DNA of 64,000 bases from Pleurostoma richardsiae (taxonomy: Eukaryota; Ascomycota; Sordariomycetes; Calosphaeriales; Pleurostomataceae), in NCBI GenBank assembly GCA_030052745.1, contig JANBVO010000028.1, positions 310,001 through 374,000 of the forward strand. Direction: 5' to 3'. The notes below the pieces were generated by a model, which did no database searches, was not told the DNA's origin, and saw only the letters and a program-made list of their open reading frames with translations. Below are positions 22,950-34,751 of the stretch, one piece after another. The first letter of the stretch is position 1; every line of letters starts with the position of its first letter. Made by a program: the position numbers and the translations under genes.

Positions 22950-24844
22950 ATGCAGACAGTCAACTATGGCAGGGTCAAGAGGGAGGCACACAACCTGAGC
23001 CGGCGGGCCAACAATGACCGATGGAACATCTTCCGCCAGATAGCATGGAACAACAACCGGCCCAAGGCATCCACCTGGGACGTCAGCCAGCTCGAGGCGC
23101 AGCGCGGAAGGCCTGAGAGAGACATCAACGAGCCAGGCACACCAATCGGCCATGTGGAGACCGCGCCGGAATTGGGTCGGCCGAGAGGCGCATCCCCCGA
23201 GGTCAATGGCGAACCGAGTAAAGAGCAGGAGATTCAGGACCAGGACTTCGCGCCTCCCGAGCGACACAACAGCCAGCAGTATAGCGGCGAGACGACCATC
23301 TACCCGCCTCAGTCTCCGGTTATTGGCGCTGACGGGGGCATGAGGAATCGAAAGCCAGAGTCTACGAAGGAGGCAACAGAAGAGAACGCCCAGGTGGAGG
23401 ACAAGAAGAAGCCCAGGAAAGAGCACAGGATGTTCAAGCACGTGGAACCCAAGGAACCCTTCACGGTCCGGAATCAGCTCCAGCGCACTTTCTTGAACTC
23501 GTGGATTAATATATTGCTTGTCGCCGCGCCCGTCGGCATCATCCTGGGCGCCGTTCCCGGCATGAACAAGATCGCTATATTCGTCGTTAACTTCATCGCT
23601 ATCATCCCTCTAGCGGCTATGCTCAGTTTTGCGACCGAGGAGATCGCTATACGGACGGGAGAGACCTTAGGTGGCTTGTTGAATGCGACTTTTGGGTAAG
23701 TTGCTTGTTTAATGCGCGCGCACGGTAGGAAATGTGGCTGACCCGAGGTCAGCAATGCTGTTGAGCTCATCGTCGCTATTATCGCGTTGGCCAAGAAGCA
23801 GGTCGTTATCGTTCAGACGTCGCTGATCGGCAGTATTCTGTCCAACCTCCTCCTTGTGATGGGCATGTGCTTCTTCTTCGGCGGCCTCAGAAGACAGGAG
23901 CAGTTCTTCAACACTACGGTTGCTCAGACTGCGGCTAGTTTACTTGCCCTTGCAGTAGCCTCCATCATCGTCCCCACGGTCTTTGACAAGACCACCGACC
24001 GGCCACAGTCCCAAACCGCGCAGATGTCACGCGGCACTTCAGTTATCCTCTTGGTTGTATATGCTGGATACCTGTACTTCCAGCTCAAGACTCACCACTC
24101 CGTGTTCAGCGAGGAAAGCCAAAAGGTTCCGATGCGACCGCGCAAGCACTCGCTGAAGGAGGGCGCATTTAAACAGGCAGTCGTCAACCCCGTCGGTATG
24201 ATCGGCCACGGCGTCCCCGGGCAGTCTGACAACGAGAAGCTGTCAAGAATGCTGATGACCCCGCCGGCAGTGGACGAGGAGGAGAGTGAGGATCCTCAAC
24301 TCAGCTTCCCCGTTGCCGTCGGCACTCTCGTGGGCTCTACGGTCGTCATTGCTTTTTGCGCCGAGTTCCTCGTCGACAGCATCGATTATGTCGTGAGCGA
24401 GGCGGGTATGAGTGAAGAATTCCTGGGTCTTATTCTTCTGCCTATCGTAGGCAATGCCGCCGAACATGCCACTGCCGTTACTGTTGCGATCAAGGATAAG
24501 ATGGATCTCGCCATTGGTGTCGCCGTTGGCTCGAGCATGCAGGTTGCCCTTTTCCTGATCCCCTTGCTGGTCATCATCGGCTGGATCATGGGCAACGATG
24601 CTATGCACTTGAGCTTCGACATTTTCCAGGTTGCCGTGCTCTTCGTCTCCGTCCTCTTGGTCAACTACCTCATCGCCGACGGCAAGAGCCACTGGTTGGA
24701 AGGGATGCTCTTGATGTGTCTCTATGTCATCATAGCTACTTGCTCTTGGTGTAAGTTTGAGTCTTGCCCCTGTGTTGTCTGCGAGCGTCTAATGCTGACA
24801 TGTATGCAGGGTATCCGCTCGACCGCGACGCTGTCTCGTCATAG
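22950..24844 (+). CDS. VCX1: Vacuolar Ca2+/H+ exchanger, CAX/VCX1 family
   Basis: Exons 22950-23695, 23753-24750 and 24810-24844 encode 592 residues (599 if the upstream micro-exon is used). Both introns have GTAAGT donors and AG acceptors, and the splice junctions restore TFGNAVELIVAIIAL and CSWWYPLD. The first 170 residues are hydrophilic and charged. About eleven membrane segments follow. The two cation-binding repeats are clear: GNAVELIVAIIALAKKQ with SLIGSILSNLLLVMG, and GNAAEHATAVTVAIKDKMD with GVAVGSSMQVALFLIP. The acidic EEESEDPQ stretch sits in the central cytosolic loop. The family uses the proton gradient to load Ca2+ into the vacuole; calcineurin control of it is known in yeast. 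If intron 2 were retained, the frame would run on to 25265, but that extension has no family counterpart. An AATAAA at 25282 could serve 3' end formation. Confidence 0.92.
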
Positions 24845-27800
24845 TAATGGCCTTTCATGCGGCCATGCACGGCTATTTTATCGTTCGTTCGCGTTCCTTT
24901 GCTTTTCCCATGTATTTATGTGTCCATACTTGTATTATATCCCTGCCTCCTGGCCACCCGAAACCAAACGGCCTGCGACTTGCGACCAACATCACTTGAT
25001 GCCGCAACCACAAGAAAACTCCGAACCGGAGCATTTTATGCTCTCCCCTTACTTGGTCTTCTTATATTCATCAGTTAATCGTTTTGTTGAGTGGTATTTG
25101 CAAGAGGAAACGGATGCCTCTCGACTTTTGGACGCCTTGTCCCTTCATATATCCCTGGGCGAGACTCTATATCTCGAGCAATCGAGACACGTGAGAAGTC
25201 GAGCTTTTGTTGTGTCGGTGTTGTCTTACAGACGGAGGAAAGATGACCACTTACTGGAGAAGTAGGGGTCAAGGAAAAGAAAATAAATGAAACAAGCAAA
25301 GAGCTTTTGAGGCTTCACTATGGAATCAAGTCTTCACGTTGCTGTGCCAGAAGAAGAGGAACATCATATCTGTTCAAGCTCGCGGTCGGCGTATCGGATA
25401 CGCAGAACTGCCAATATAACCTTATAGAATTCCGCCTACCTACTTACCGTAGTAACTGAATGAGAAAAGAAATGACAACAATTCTCGGCGCTGACAAGTG
25501 TGAGACAGCCGTGAGAGATACTGACGACTATATGTCTCGAGTGATCGCGTCCCGCAAGAGGCATGCCCCTTCCACAAAATGGTTCAGGGGTGAGAGACAG
25601 AAGGGCTGCTTCTACGCAGAAGGGTCGTGAAGGTTTGGGATGCTCCCCAACGGATGTCTCTGAGCCTATCCATCTACCCACGGTACGCTCTCAATGCCGA
25701 TTGATGGTCGCTTGGAAAGCGTCAAGTACCATGTGATTAGGACACGTCCTGCATGCGCGTCCGATGCCACTGCGTGCCTCAGGGGGGTGACAACTACCGA
25801 CGAAACCCTATGCTCCGTTCGCTCGAGGTTCTCTCGGCTATCATCCGCTGCTTGGGAAGTCGGACTCATCCAGATACGAAGTCGAATCCATTTTGGCTCC
25901 CCCGCCCCCACTGGCCTTTGTCATGAGGTCCAACTACAGGGTCTCTCAGCTCGAGAATCGGCGTTCCAGTACCGTATCGCCATTTTCCTTATCCACGAGC
26001 ACCCGGTCGCCATTCGTCGCCTATAGGCCCCTTCTGGAAACGAGGCTCCTTCCCTGCTTGCCCTGAAGCCATCACCATCTTGGATAGAAGGCTCCTCGCC
26101 TGGGCAGCCTCCTTCTTTTCCTGGATACTCTCCTCGCTCAATACCACATCCTCTTATCCTTCTCGGGCCTTCCACTTAATTCCTATCTCCTCGCACGTCT
26201 TTCTTTTCCTTCTATCCGTAAAATTCTCATCTCAAGCGCAAGGTTTGAACCTCAGCGGCTTTTACATGAGCTGGTCTCGGCCCCATTCTCTCGCGCGAGA
26301 CTGAGTGTATCGCTCTTTCGCACGGTATAGCAACCCAGCTGTGAGCGGTCGACTCTCAAGTATTCCAGGTTCTCGAGATCCCAATGAGACCCTTGCCGAT
26401 AAGCACTTCTTGCTTCCGCATCCAACTCTTTCTTGTACTATATCTCTAATCCGCCGGCTCTTTGAGGGATGGGACTTGAACAGCCTTAGCAGTAATGGGC
26501 GAAGATGAGCCGCCTGCGTCCTCGAGATCATCGTAGTCTTAATGGGACAGGCTTGCCCTCCTCTTCCTTCTTTTTCTGGCGATATTGCATCTGCCCGTTT
26601 CCTCACTATAGCTCTTCTCCTCCCTGCCATTCTTTCCACACCATGCTGTTACCCAGGTTTGCCTTCCTTCGTTTGATATGCTTTTCTTCACTGTATGAAG
26701 CCGGCCACCATCTTCCAAACTTGTTGTCCATCCCAGCTCTCACATCCTACCGGGTCACTTGAGAGATGGCCAGGCAGCGTCACATGACGGCAATGACAAA
26801 CACTCGGCTTCTCCATGAGGAGGCGTGCTACAAACTTCCAAGCAAGCTCGTTGTTTACCTCGCTATGAGTCCATCGGCCACAATCTGAGGCCCACGCCAC
26901 AAGCCGCGCCCTCCGGCAACCGGTATATAGAGGAAGTGTCGACCAGCTCAGTCCGACCTTTCTCACATTTTCATTCTCATTCTCATACTACCACCACCGC
27001 TTCAATGGAAGCTCCGTGGAAGAGCTGCTCTCATACCACTCAGCTGTCCCCAATTTGGCTCTAAGTGCCTGCGACGTGTTGCATTCCCTCCTGCACCTAC
27101 CTGCCATACTGCTCTGCTCCGTTCGCGGTTGGTGGCTCGTCGTGTCATCTCATGGATGATATGCCATAATTGATCACAGTCTCGGCTCACAATCTCATCC
27201 TTGCAGCCGTTCTTAGCCAACTGAATGATTTAAGCTCTGCCTACCGGCGTATGACTGTTTCTTAGATTCCTATCTGTGTCTTGCTTTCATACCATATAAA
27301 CCACGATATTCCACAAGCTTGATTTCTTTCGAGCCGCCTCTCCTCGAGGCCGCTGCCGGCCAGAGCTCGTGACTTATACATTTAAGTACCTTCAAGAGGA
27401 TGGAAATGTGCCAAAATCACCGTACCCTCTAGGCACATTGGCCCGGATCCTCGATGCCGTAAACATACCATTACTGTGCAAGGTCCAGTAGTGATGGTCA
27501 CTTGCCTAAAGGGCTGCGTCTAACAATGGGGCGCGAGTGTCCGGCGGCCCTTTTGAAAGAGGTATTGCAAGTATATCCCCTCGTGTAATTTGAGCCTCTA
27601 TCCCACTCCTTTCTAAATCTGACAGAACCCTGAGCATGATCAGCGCTGACAGGTGCCATGCAGGAATTGCCGACCTTCCATTATCGTCCTAGAAAGCACT
27701 TATTATCTGGTGCGAGACCTGATCCAGATAAATCTGGTTCGTCTGAAGGGGCCAGTTCTGGATTACGACTCCAGAGCTATTGATAGCCAGGACTTCGCGT

Positions 27801-28389
27801 GATGGACAAGTTGCACGAACAGCCTTCGTTCATGATAGTTTAAGAATGCCCACCACCTATCTTGGGTTTCTCCCTGCAATTAGTTCTACCTGGATCATGC
27901 ATATTGCGCAGAGTACAGTATCTGGGCTTAGACGTTGGAGTCCATGCCATAGGAGCTGGCAGCTGCCATGACTGGGTCCTTGAAGGATACCGAGCCATGA
28001 CGGAGTGTCATGATTCCGTGCCTTCACTTCCATGATGGGATACATGGCACTACCCGCTGATAATCTCGGAGCAGGCATTCTTTGACCGGCACTGCTGATC
28101 AAAGAAGCTGAGCTTGAGTGGTTTACTTGATAATCGATCCGACAGCCGAAGAAAGGCAAGTGGGTTTGTTATGGGGCGTTACCATGTTGCTGTTACCAAA
28201 TGCCAGGAACGACAATCTATCCACAGCTTCGATTTTGACCATCACACCGTACGCAAGCCGGCAGGACTTGATCCGGACGGAAGTTGCACATGCTCGCATC
28301 CGTTGAGTGGAACCCAGAACTGGTCACGGTCCGCATCATCGACGGCGTCAAGGGGCTTGAAGGGGATTAACAGACTCAGTACAGAGAAG
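24845..28389. other. Gene-poor stretch, no supported gene
   Basis: Contains the 3' flank of the exchanger. The interval 26080-27060 is strikingly C/T-rich on the plus strand, resembling a fungal promoter or leader, but no gene follows it directly. Short open frames are fragmentary and lack recognisable domains. I cannot assign a function to this 3.5 kb. Confidence 0.4.
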
Positions 28390-28776
28390 TAGTGCAAGCT
28401 TCTGACGGCGTCATCAACGATCAAGATGAACAAGGATTACAACAAAGCATGACGAGCGCTACACGAACCTCCAGGACCTTCAAGTGGAGCCATAGACAAG
28501 GACCATGTGGAGATCCAGAGTACATTCAAGCGTTCAATCTGGACTGGATTAAGAGAGAGCGCGAAGGAGAAGCGAACCGTGTCCCATCAAAGGAGTTTAT
28601 CTTGGGCAACCAGAGATCAACATCCGAGTCTGCGCCTCCGTCCACAACCGTATCCGGGTTCAGCTGCCGGTAGTTCTACAAATTGCTTTCTTCTTGACGC
28701 TCAAAATCTTTCTCCAACCACAACATATACATGTACAAACACAAGCACGCACATTAAAGCAGAGGCTCAATGCTAA
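28390..28776 (+). pseudogene. Decayed coding segment with apparent frameshifts
   Basis: Several short open pieces in different plus-strand frames look protein-like and abut one another. KLLTASSTIKMNKDYNKA is read around 28397-28450, then ERYTNLQDLQVE just after it, and IDKDHVEIQSTFKRS around 28500-28540 in a third frame. All three are charged and helix-like, suggesting one coiled-coil-type region broken by small insertions or deletions and stops. Splicing does not connect them well, because the frame changes occur without consensus donors or acceptors. The parent family is not recognised. A relic of a larger regulatory or NLR-like gene is possible, given the STAND-type gene 2 kb downstream. 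Confidence 0.4.
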
Positions 28777-29705
28777 GCGCCACAACTGCGAGTCGTGCGA
28801 TAGCGATATGTGCCGACCCTACGGTGCATACGACCACCCAGACGGTCCAATGTTCGAAGCCGCCGAATGATGGTCGCCATGGGCGGCGCCGATTTCAACT
28901 TCCGTGTCCTGGATGGCCAGAGCCGTCGCGCGACGAGAAAGGAAGACCCGATAACATAATCTATAGATGTCGAGTTCTCCAAAAGTCCTTGAGCTACGCA
29001 AAGCTCAAAGCATATATATGGGCATTCTTTACCGACATTAGCTTCCGGTGCTTGACCGGTACATTCGCCCTAAGATATGGACATTCCCAGCCGGAGGCCC
29101 CCTGGGTATACAAGTTCGACACCCTCGTCTACATGCCACAATAGGCGGAAAGAGAAGAAAAACACCCGCCTTTCGTACGAATACCGTACCGGCCCCTTGG
29201 TAGTCGTCACCAGGTCCCCCAATTCTGTGGAGAAGCTCGCCTCACCGTTGCTTTTCGACTTGCTTGACCTTAATGCCTAAATATCCAGCTAAAAAGAAAG
29301 CTCGCATCTGTCCTGGCCCTCCAGGCTCCGGTCACGGCATATCAAACACCATGATGATCCTGATCATGAGCATTCATGATGGACGGGGGCCCGTCCACCA
29401 TATTAGGCTTCTTGAGATTGTAAAGCTCTCGAATGTCGCACTGTTTCGCTCAAGGGATCTTCATCCTGCTGAGGTCGATGTCGCTGCGCTTAGTGGGCGC
29501 TTACAACGGTGCTGCAGTTTTCACAGCCTCTCAGTTGATTTCGGTGATCACATATATACTCTAGATTCTATACTAGGCTCTCCAATGACGGAAAGCATCT
29601 TCCAAGAACAAAATCGGACACCGCACCATATCGGAAGTTGTCTACGAGATATGACGCAGTCCTAAGATACACCAACGAGTCTAGGAATTCCACGATAACT
29701 ATCAG
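28777..29705. other. Ambiguous stretch with short open frames
   Basis: Plus-strand open pieces at 28777-29144 and 29273-29665 have moderately protein-like composition, but I could not recognise a domain or link them by good splice sites. They may be further debris of the neighbouring decayed segment, or noise. Confidence 0.3.
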
Positions 29706-30158
29706 TGGTTGTCTTCATCCGCCCTTTACTCCGTCTTTAGAGAAAGCGGCCAGAAGACTAAGCTTGAGAGAAAGACCGAGACGAAGGAAAAGTCCTGCAC
29801 CTTGGAGAAAGCAGCGACCACCGCTAAGGACGAGATTGGGCATTGCAATGATCTCCTTACTCGAGTTCTCGACGTGATTGACAGTTTTTACGAGGGTGCT
29901 GGTGAGGGCAAAACATACGCACAAAATACCATGGTGCGCCGTGTCAAGGACGGCCTCGCCCAGGCTATGGCAGCACACAATGCCGGCAATGTGTACGAGC
30001 AGTTCCTGCCACCGAAGGCCACAATGCTTGCATTGTGGCACCGCAGTGCAGGATATGGGTTGAATGAGTGGATTGGCGACACACTCGCCAGGTTGGGACG
30101 CCTAGATCTCGCCCATGTTGGCCCAATGCAGGGCATCCCTGGCGGCGCAGGGACATAA
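29706..30158 (+). pseudogene. Orphan coding-like exon, probable gene remnant
   Basis: An acceptor-like CTATCAG at 29699-29705 opens a frame of 150 codons ending at the TAA/ACG boundary near 30158. It is rich in Lys/Glu helices (ERKTETKEKSCTLEKAATT), then a more globular part (CNDLLTRVLDVIDSFYEGA, RRVKDGLAQAMAAHNAGN, ATMLALWHRSAGYGLNEW). The composition is more protein-like than that of nearby random frames, yet there is no start codon with context and no convincing upstream exon. It could be the last exon of a gene whose 5' part is decayed, or a domain related to the N-terminal helical modules of fungal STAND proteins. The family is not recognised. Confidence 0.35.
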
Positions 30159-30760
30159 CGCAGTGCTAGAAAATGCAGTTACTATATCAAAGAAACAGCC
30201 CCGAAGTTAAGGTATTTATGGCGGTTCTTCTAATCCAGCGTCCCTGAATTGGTAGTGGGAAATACTGTATGGTGAACTTGTATTTTCTATTACGCCGTTG
30301 GTCTAACACTGAAGCAGTGAGACGGGTCGATCGGTAGGGTCCTCTGTACTCTAGAAGGAACACTTTTACCTCCTCAGGTCTTTGACCTTCCTTGATTTGA
30401 ATCATTCAATATGATTAGGGATGCCGAAAATCGGTGTCTCTGGCACATCAGAACGTTTCCCTGAAATCTCTGTCATTCTCTGGTGCATCTCTCTCAGGGA
30501 AAGCAGATCATCTTTCGGTATTCGCAGTGTGTCACATTCAAGACCGCAAGCCAGCCTTACTAGCCATATTCGTGACAAGCTGGCAAGGCAGAACTCGAGT
30601 CTGCAGGATATTCAGCCGCTTGCGTCGGACGGCCCCCAATTCATTCAGAAACCTGCCTAGAAGTAAATAGGTAAGGCTCAATGGCAGGAGATCATCACCG
30701 GATGGCCTTCAAGTTTCATCCTCTCTTATTTTCGTCCTCCTTCGTCCGCTAGAGCCCGGC
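30159..30760. other. Upstream region of the STAND-domain gene
   Basis: About 600 bases without coding signal. The last 60 bases before the ATG are C/T-rich, consistent with a short leader. Confidence 0.4.
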
Positions 30761-32038
30761 ATGGATCCCCTCTCTATCATCAGCGGCGTCGCAGGGGTCG
30801 CCATGGCCGGCTCAACGATTGCCTCTGTTCTCTACGACATGATCTCCAACATTCGCGATGCCCCATCCCAGATGATCGATATTGCGCGCGGGATCCGCGA
30901 GCTCTCTTCCGTGCTGAAAGAGCTCCGCGGCGTGCTCAAGAAAGGCAGAAAGCTTTTCAAAGATCGTCTATATCGGTCGGTCAGATCTGCGACCCGTCGT
31001 ATAGAAGACATCCATGAGGAGATAGACGCCCTATTAGATCATCATGGCGGAGGACTCTCGAGAGTCATCTGGCAGTTCAGAAAGTCAAAGGCCACCAACC
31101 TTCTGGCCAAGATTGAGACGCACAAGTCTACAGTACAGCTTATTGCTACTACGATGCTGCTTGCAGTTATGGAACGGAAACATTCGAAGTTGGTACACGG
31201 CCTCTGATACTAGGGGGTTCTCTTGACTTACACAATACTCAGGGACGGCGACCTTGGCAATGACAAAGGCACTGAACCCAGCGATGAACGGCGCGCTCTC
31301 CGAAGGGAAGCCGCGACGCTGGTTCGGGCCACAGAGCACTCGATGCAGGACCTGCTTCCTCAAAGGGTGCTGGAGGATAAGAGCACTCAGACGGAAGACT
31401 ATCCGTCCATGGCGACGGGGAGAATCTCAGAGTCCTCAGCGTCTCCCTTCAATGTCTCCGGCACCGAGACTGCGCGTCCCGACAACCAAATCGCGATGTG
31501 GACTAACTCGACTGACGATACGGCCAGATGGCTCTACGAACTCGTTTTCCGCGATGACCAGCCTTCGAAAGGGCGGTCCCGTACCCCGCTTCCTGTTTCT
31601 GACGTCCTTGTGCCGCCCACTCCAGCTGGTGCACGCAACGTCGTTGATAGACTCCTCTTGCAGTGGACGAATTTGACGTCGGGCGAGATTATAGGAGATG
31701 GACTCGGTAGCTCCGGACCCACCAACGAGTGGGAGGCTCGATTGGAGAGCCGGGTGAGGCTTCTCGAGCTCACCCGAGGAGAAGATGCTGCCCCGCCATC
31801 CTTGTCTCAGCGAGATACACCTACGCAGGGCACGACGAGCAGGACAAAGGGATCTTCGCGAGAAGAGAGTTTGTTGTCGTTCGCGGCGGATTATATGGCG
31901 GCAGCACGGCGTAGAAAGCCAAGAACAGGCGGCAGCGATGATGATAACCTCAGCACCAAAGAAGTCTTCGACCCCGAGCAACCGAGGTTCCTGCAGAGAG
32001 ATTCCCCTGACCTCCGCTCAAGAGGAGAAAGCAAGTAA
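30761..32038 (+). CDS. Protein with fungal STAND-type N-terminal helical domain and disordered tail
   Basis: The start MDPLSIISGVAGVAMAGSTI, with ALYDM-like SVLYDMISNIRDAPSQMIDI, is characteristic of the fungal N-terminal domain found on STAND/NACHT proteins (PigL_N/NACHT_N-like). The first exon is 30761-31188. The best intron keeping the long downstream frame is 31189-31242 (GTTGGT...ACTCAG, 54 nt), giving about 407 residues. The stronger-looking donor GTACAC at 31193 would run into a stop. The rest (residues about 145-407) is polar, Arg/Glu/Ser-rich and probably disordered. There is no Walker A motif and no WD, ANK or TPR repeats. The 3' end is uncertain: a further donor-like GTAAGC at 32034 and a downstream proline-rich open piece (PERTVVRTASPPPPE near 32100) hint at one more exon that I could not join in frame. 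Role unknown; the domain class is linked to non-self recognition and signalling in fungi. Confidence 0.6.
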
Positions 32039-32552
32039 GCTCCAGAAGAGAAGCGTCCTACTGTGCTAACAGTTCTAGATGATGGGTTGGACACAAAACA
32101 AACTGGCGCCAGAACGTACAGTGGTCCGGACCGCATCGCCGCCACCACCAGAGACATCGAGTAGAGCTCAGCGTGAACGACGGTCAAGACGATGAGCCGG
32201 TAGCGCACTGCCAACATATGAAGAGCGAGTGAGAGCGCTTGGTCAGCTCGGCATGGTTGACGCCACGCCCCCGTTCCTCGTATGTCGTCCACATTTTGGT
32301 TTGCTTTAGAGGACATATCGATTGTGCCAAACACCCTCTCTCCGAGTCTAATCAAAAGGGAAGCCAAGAATGAGCTCGGAACCACAGAACAAAGTACTTA
32401 TACACTAAATGAGTCGTTACACCAAAATGCGCTCCAGTAACCGTCCCTAACCCATGCCATGCCAATGCCAACAACATATGCTCAGTCACCGACAAGCGCG
32501 TAATAGGTATATCCATCCACCCTCATCTATCCGTCCCAAGTCATCATACAGA
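32039..32552. other. Intergenic between convergent genes
   Basis: Contains a short open piece (32078-32200, plus strand) ending in an Arg-rich run that may be the true last exon of the STAND-domain gene. Otherwise nothing coding was seen. Confidence 0.35.
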
Positions 32553-34751
32553 TCACTCGTCTCTTTTGCAGAAGAGATCCTTGGCCGACGCCTGCGGCAT
32601 CGCTCTCACCTTCTCTTTCGGGCACCCGCCCACCGTGCGCCTCCACTCCGCCGCGTATGCAAGTGCATCCTCATTCAGTTGCTGCAGGCTCGACTTGGAG
32701 CCGTCCCAACTCAGCAGCGGGAGGTCATTGAACGGCGGGAGTGTGCCACCGTTCGGTAGCGCCGCGAGCAATGAGGAGGTGCCGGAGGCTAGGGTAGTCT
32801 CTCCGCTGCTCGTATCTGCATTGCTGTTCGAATCCCCCGGAGCTAGCTCGTCCACCACCTTCTCGTACTCCTCTGGCGGCCGGTATAGCTCGTTGTGCAC
32901 GGCTGCAACGCTCGGCACAGTGGCGGCGCTTGGGTACAGCGTCCAGTAGCCCCGGGCGCGAGAGAGCCGCAAGACGTGCTCTAGCCAGGAGGGGTGCTTT
33001 TTGCTGACAGCCTTGTTGGCAAGGGCATCCGGAGGTGGAGAGGGCAGGTCGCGTTGGATCTCGAGCAGCTGCGAGACGAATCCGTGCAACTCAACCCACT
33101 TCTCGCCTAGGAAGAGGGCGGCATCGCTGTTCGGCGCCTGCCACAGGAACGACGTGAGCTCGTCTGAGATACGCTTGGCAGAGAGCTCAGAGGTCTCGAG
33201 CTTTTCTGGCGGAGCGAAGCCACCGGAACCGTTGAGGTAAGTAGAAGGCAAGTCGAGACTGATGCCCAGCAGCCTGCGGTCCCACTCCTGAAGCAACGCT
33301 GCGGTTGAGTACTTGTACTCAAGGATGGCGTACCTCAGATAGTGGAAGAAATGGGGTGAAAGCTCAACCTGGGGAGAGAGGACAAGGATATGCGAGTATT
33401 TCGGATGAGCCGGCCAGAACGACTCGAGAAACCGCACTGAGCTCTCCTCCTCGCTCACGCCGTGTCTCGGAATGCGATGTCTTAGTGACAGCTGCCGCAC
33501 ATTTGTTGGGTTATACACATGCGCGGGCGGCCACTGGAACGATTCGAGGAACCTCTCTGTCGGCAGGTCGACGTCCTGAGGGAGTTCAATGGTGAGGTGG
33601 GGTACAGAGAAACCGCCGAAATCCGCCGACTTCAGGGACCTGAGGAGTCGAACGAGGCTTCCTGACGCACCGGCATGCGCATGTATCAGGATGTCGATGG
33701 TGATCTTATTCCAAGCTGCGTCGAGGTATTAGCGGCAGGACATCATACTAGTCTCCCGTACGAAGCCTTACCAGCAAGAGAGGAGCTATCCAACTTGGTC
33801 AGCCAAGCAAGAGAATCCTTCGAGTGCTCAGGGAGCTCTATCAGAGTTATTCCAACCCCCGCAGTCCGCGCACGCATAGCGTCAAGAAACACTGGCTCTT
33901 CGACGTGCGATGAGTCCACCAGAATAACTTGAGGATGCATATACATATTGATGTGGACTAAAGGTCAAATTAGAAACGCCGTTAGAGTCGAGGTAACTGG
34001 TGAACGTACATAATGCTCGCTCGACTGTCTTCGCCAAACGAGCATCACTTGACGAAGCGGCCTGGTCAGGACGGGCATCTGCCATTAATCAGTATAGTTG
34101 TCCACACTGATATCGTAAGAGCGACAAGCATGGGCGCATACCGTGAAATATTATGTGGCAGGAATCATCAATGCCATTGATTGCCTGGAGATCGTCGATG
34201 GAAATGTCATCCCGGCTCATCAGCGCGAAGTGCACATAGCTCCTCAGCTCCGTACCCATCTGACATGCCACTGGCAGCAGCGTTGCCGCGCTTTTCAAGC
34301 TGGAAGCGGCGAAAAGGACGTTCTTGTTTGCCGACGATCCTCCACGTGTATTCGTGATCGCATGCAGTGTGCTAGCCAGGTTATAAAACTTCAGAGGTCC
34401 GTTGAAGTTGTGAGCAGTCACGGCGGAAGGCTGCCGAGCAGACGCCGTGTCATCTTTCTTAGGTTGCGCTGGCGGTCTTCTCGGCGGAGCCCGGAGTGGT
34501 CCGCTTGACTGTTTGTCTGGGAGGTCGGAGTAGGTGTAGACAGGATGCCGGCGGTCGCGTATGGGCACGTCGGTAGGGATGTGTTTGATGAAGAGGTACA
34601 CGGACGCGGCGAAGAGCAGGAAGAGCGCGAGGCGCTTCAGAGTCCTCCGTGGAGGGATTCGGCCCAGGTGCCAGGATGGACCCAACTTGCCGGGCTTGCG
34701 GTCATCATCCTTCTTGGTCATGCCCTCCTCATCGCCGAAGCAGGCCTGCAT
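32553..34751 (-). CDS. Type II membrane glycosyltransferase-like protein
   Basis: Four exons reading leftward, 34751-34142, 34078-34010, 33957-33772 and 33715-32553, give 675 residues. All introns are 52-63 nt with GT-AG ends and consistent phase. A basic N-terminus precedes one membrane segment (LKRLALFLLFAASVYLFI, about residues 39-56), then a Pro-rich stem. The lumenal part starts with HNFNGPLKFYNLASTLHAI and NKNVLFAASSLKSAATLLPVAC, then HINMYMHPQVILVDSSHVEE, KITIDILIHAHAGASGSLVRLLRSL and PKYSHILVLSPQVELSPHF. The HAHAGASGSL block followed by an acceptor-like VLSPQVELSP resembles the GT-A fold glycosyltransferase-2-like proteins of filamentous fungi. A strict DxD is not seen, so the donor sugar is unknown. 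Golgi location is inferred from topology. An alternative start ten codons inside (34721) is possible. Confidence 0.75.

Noticed and set aside
24751-25265. Extension of the Ca2+/H+ exchanger frame through intron 2
   Set aside because: A strong GTAAGT donor and CAG acceptor exist, and splicing gives the short C-terminus usual for the family; the extension is Cys/Arg/His-rich without homologous features.
31193-31242. GTACAC donor for the STAND-domain gene intron
   Set aside because: It joins to an early stop after seven codons, whereas the weaker GTTGGT donor four bases upstream keeps a 265-codon open frame.
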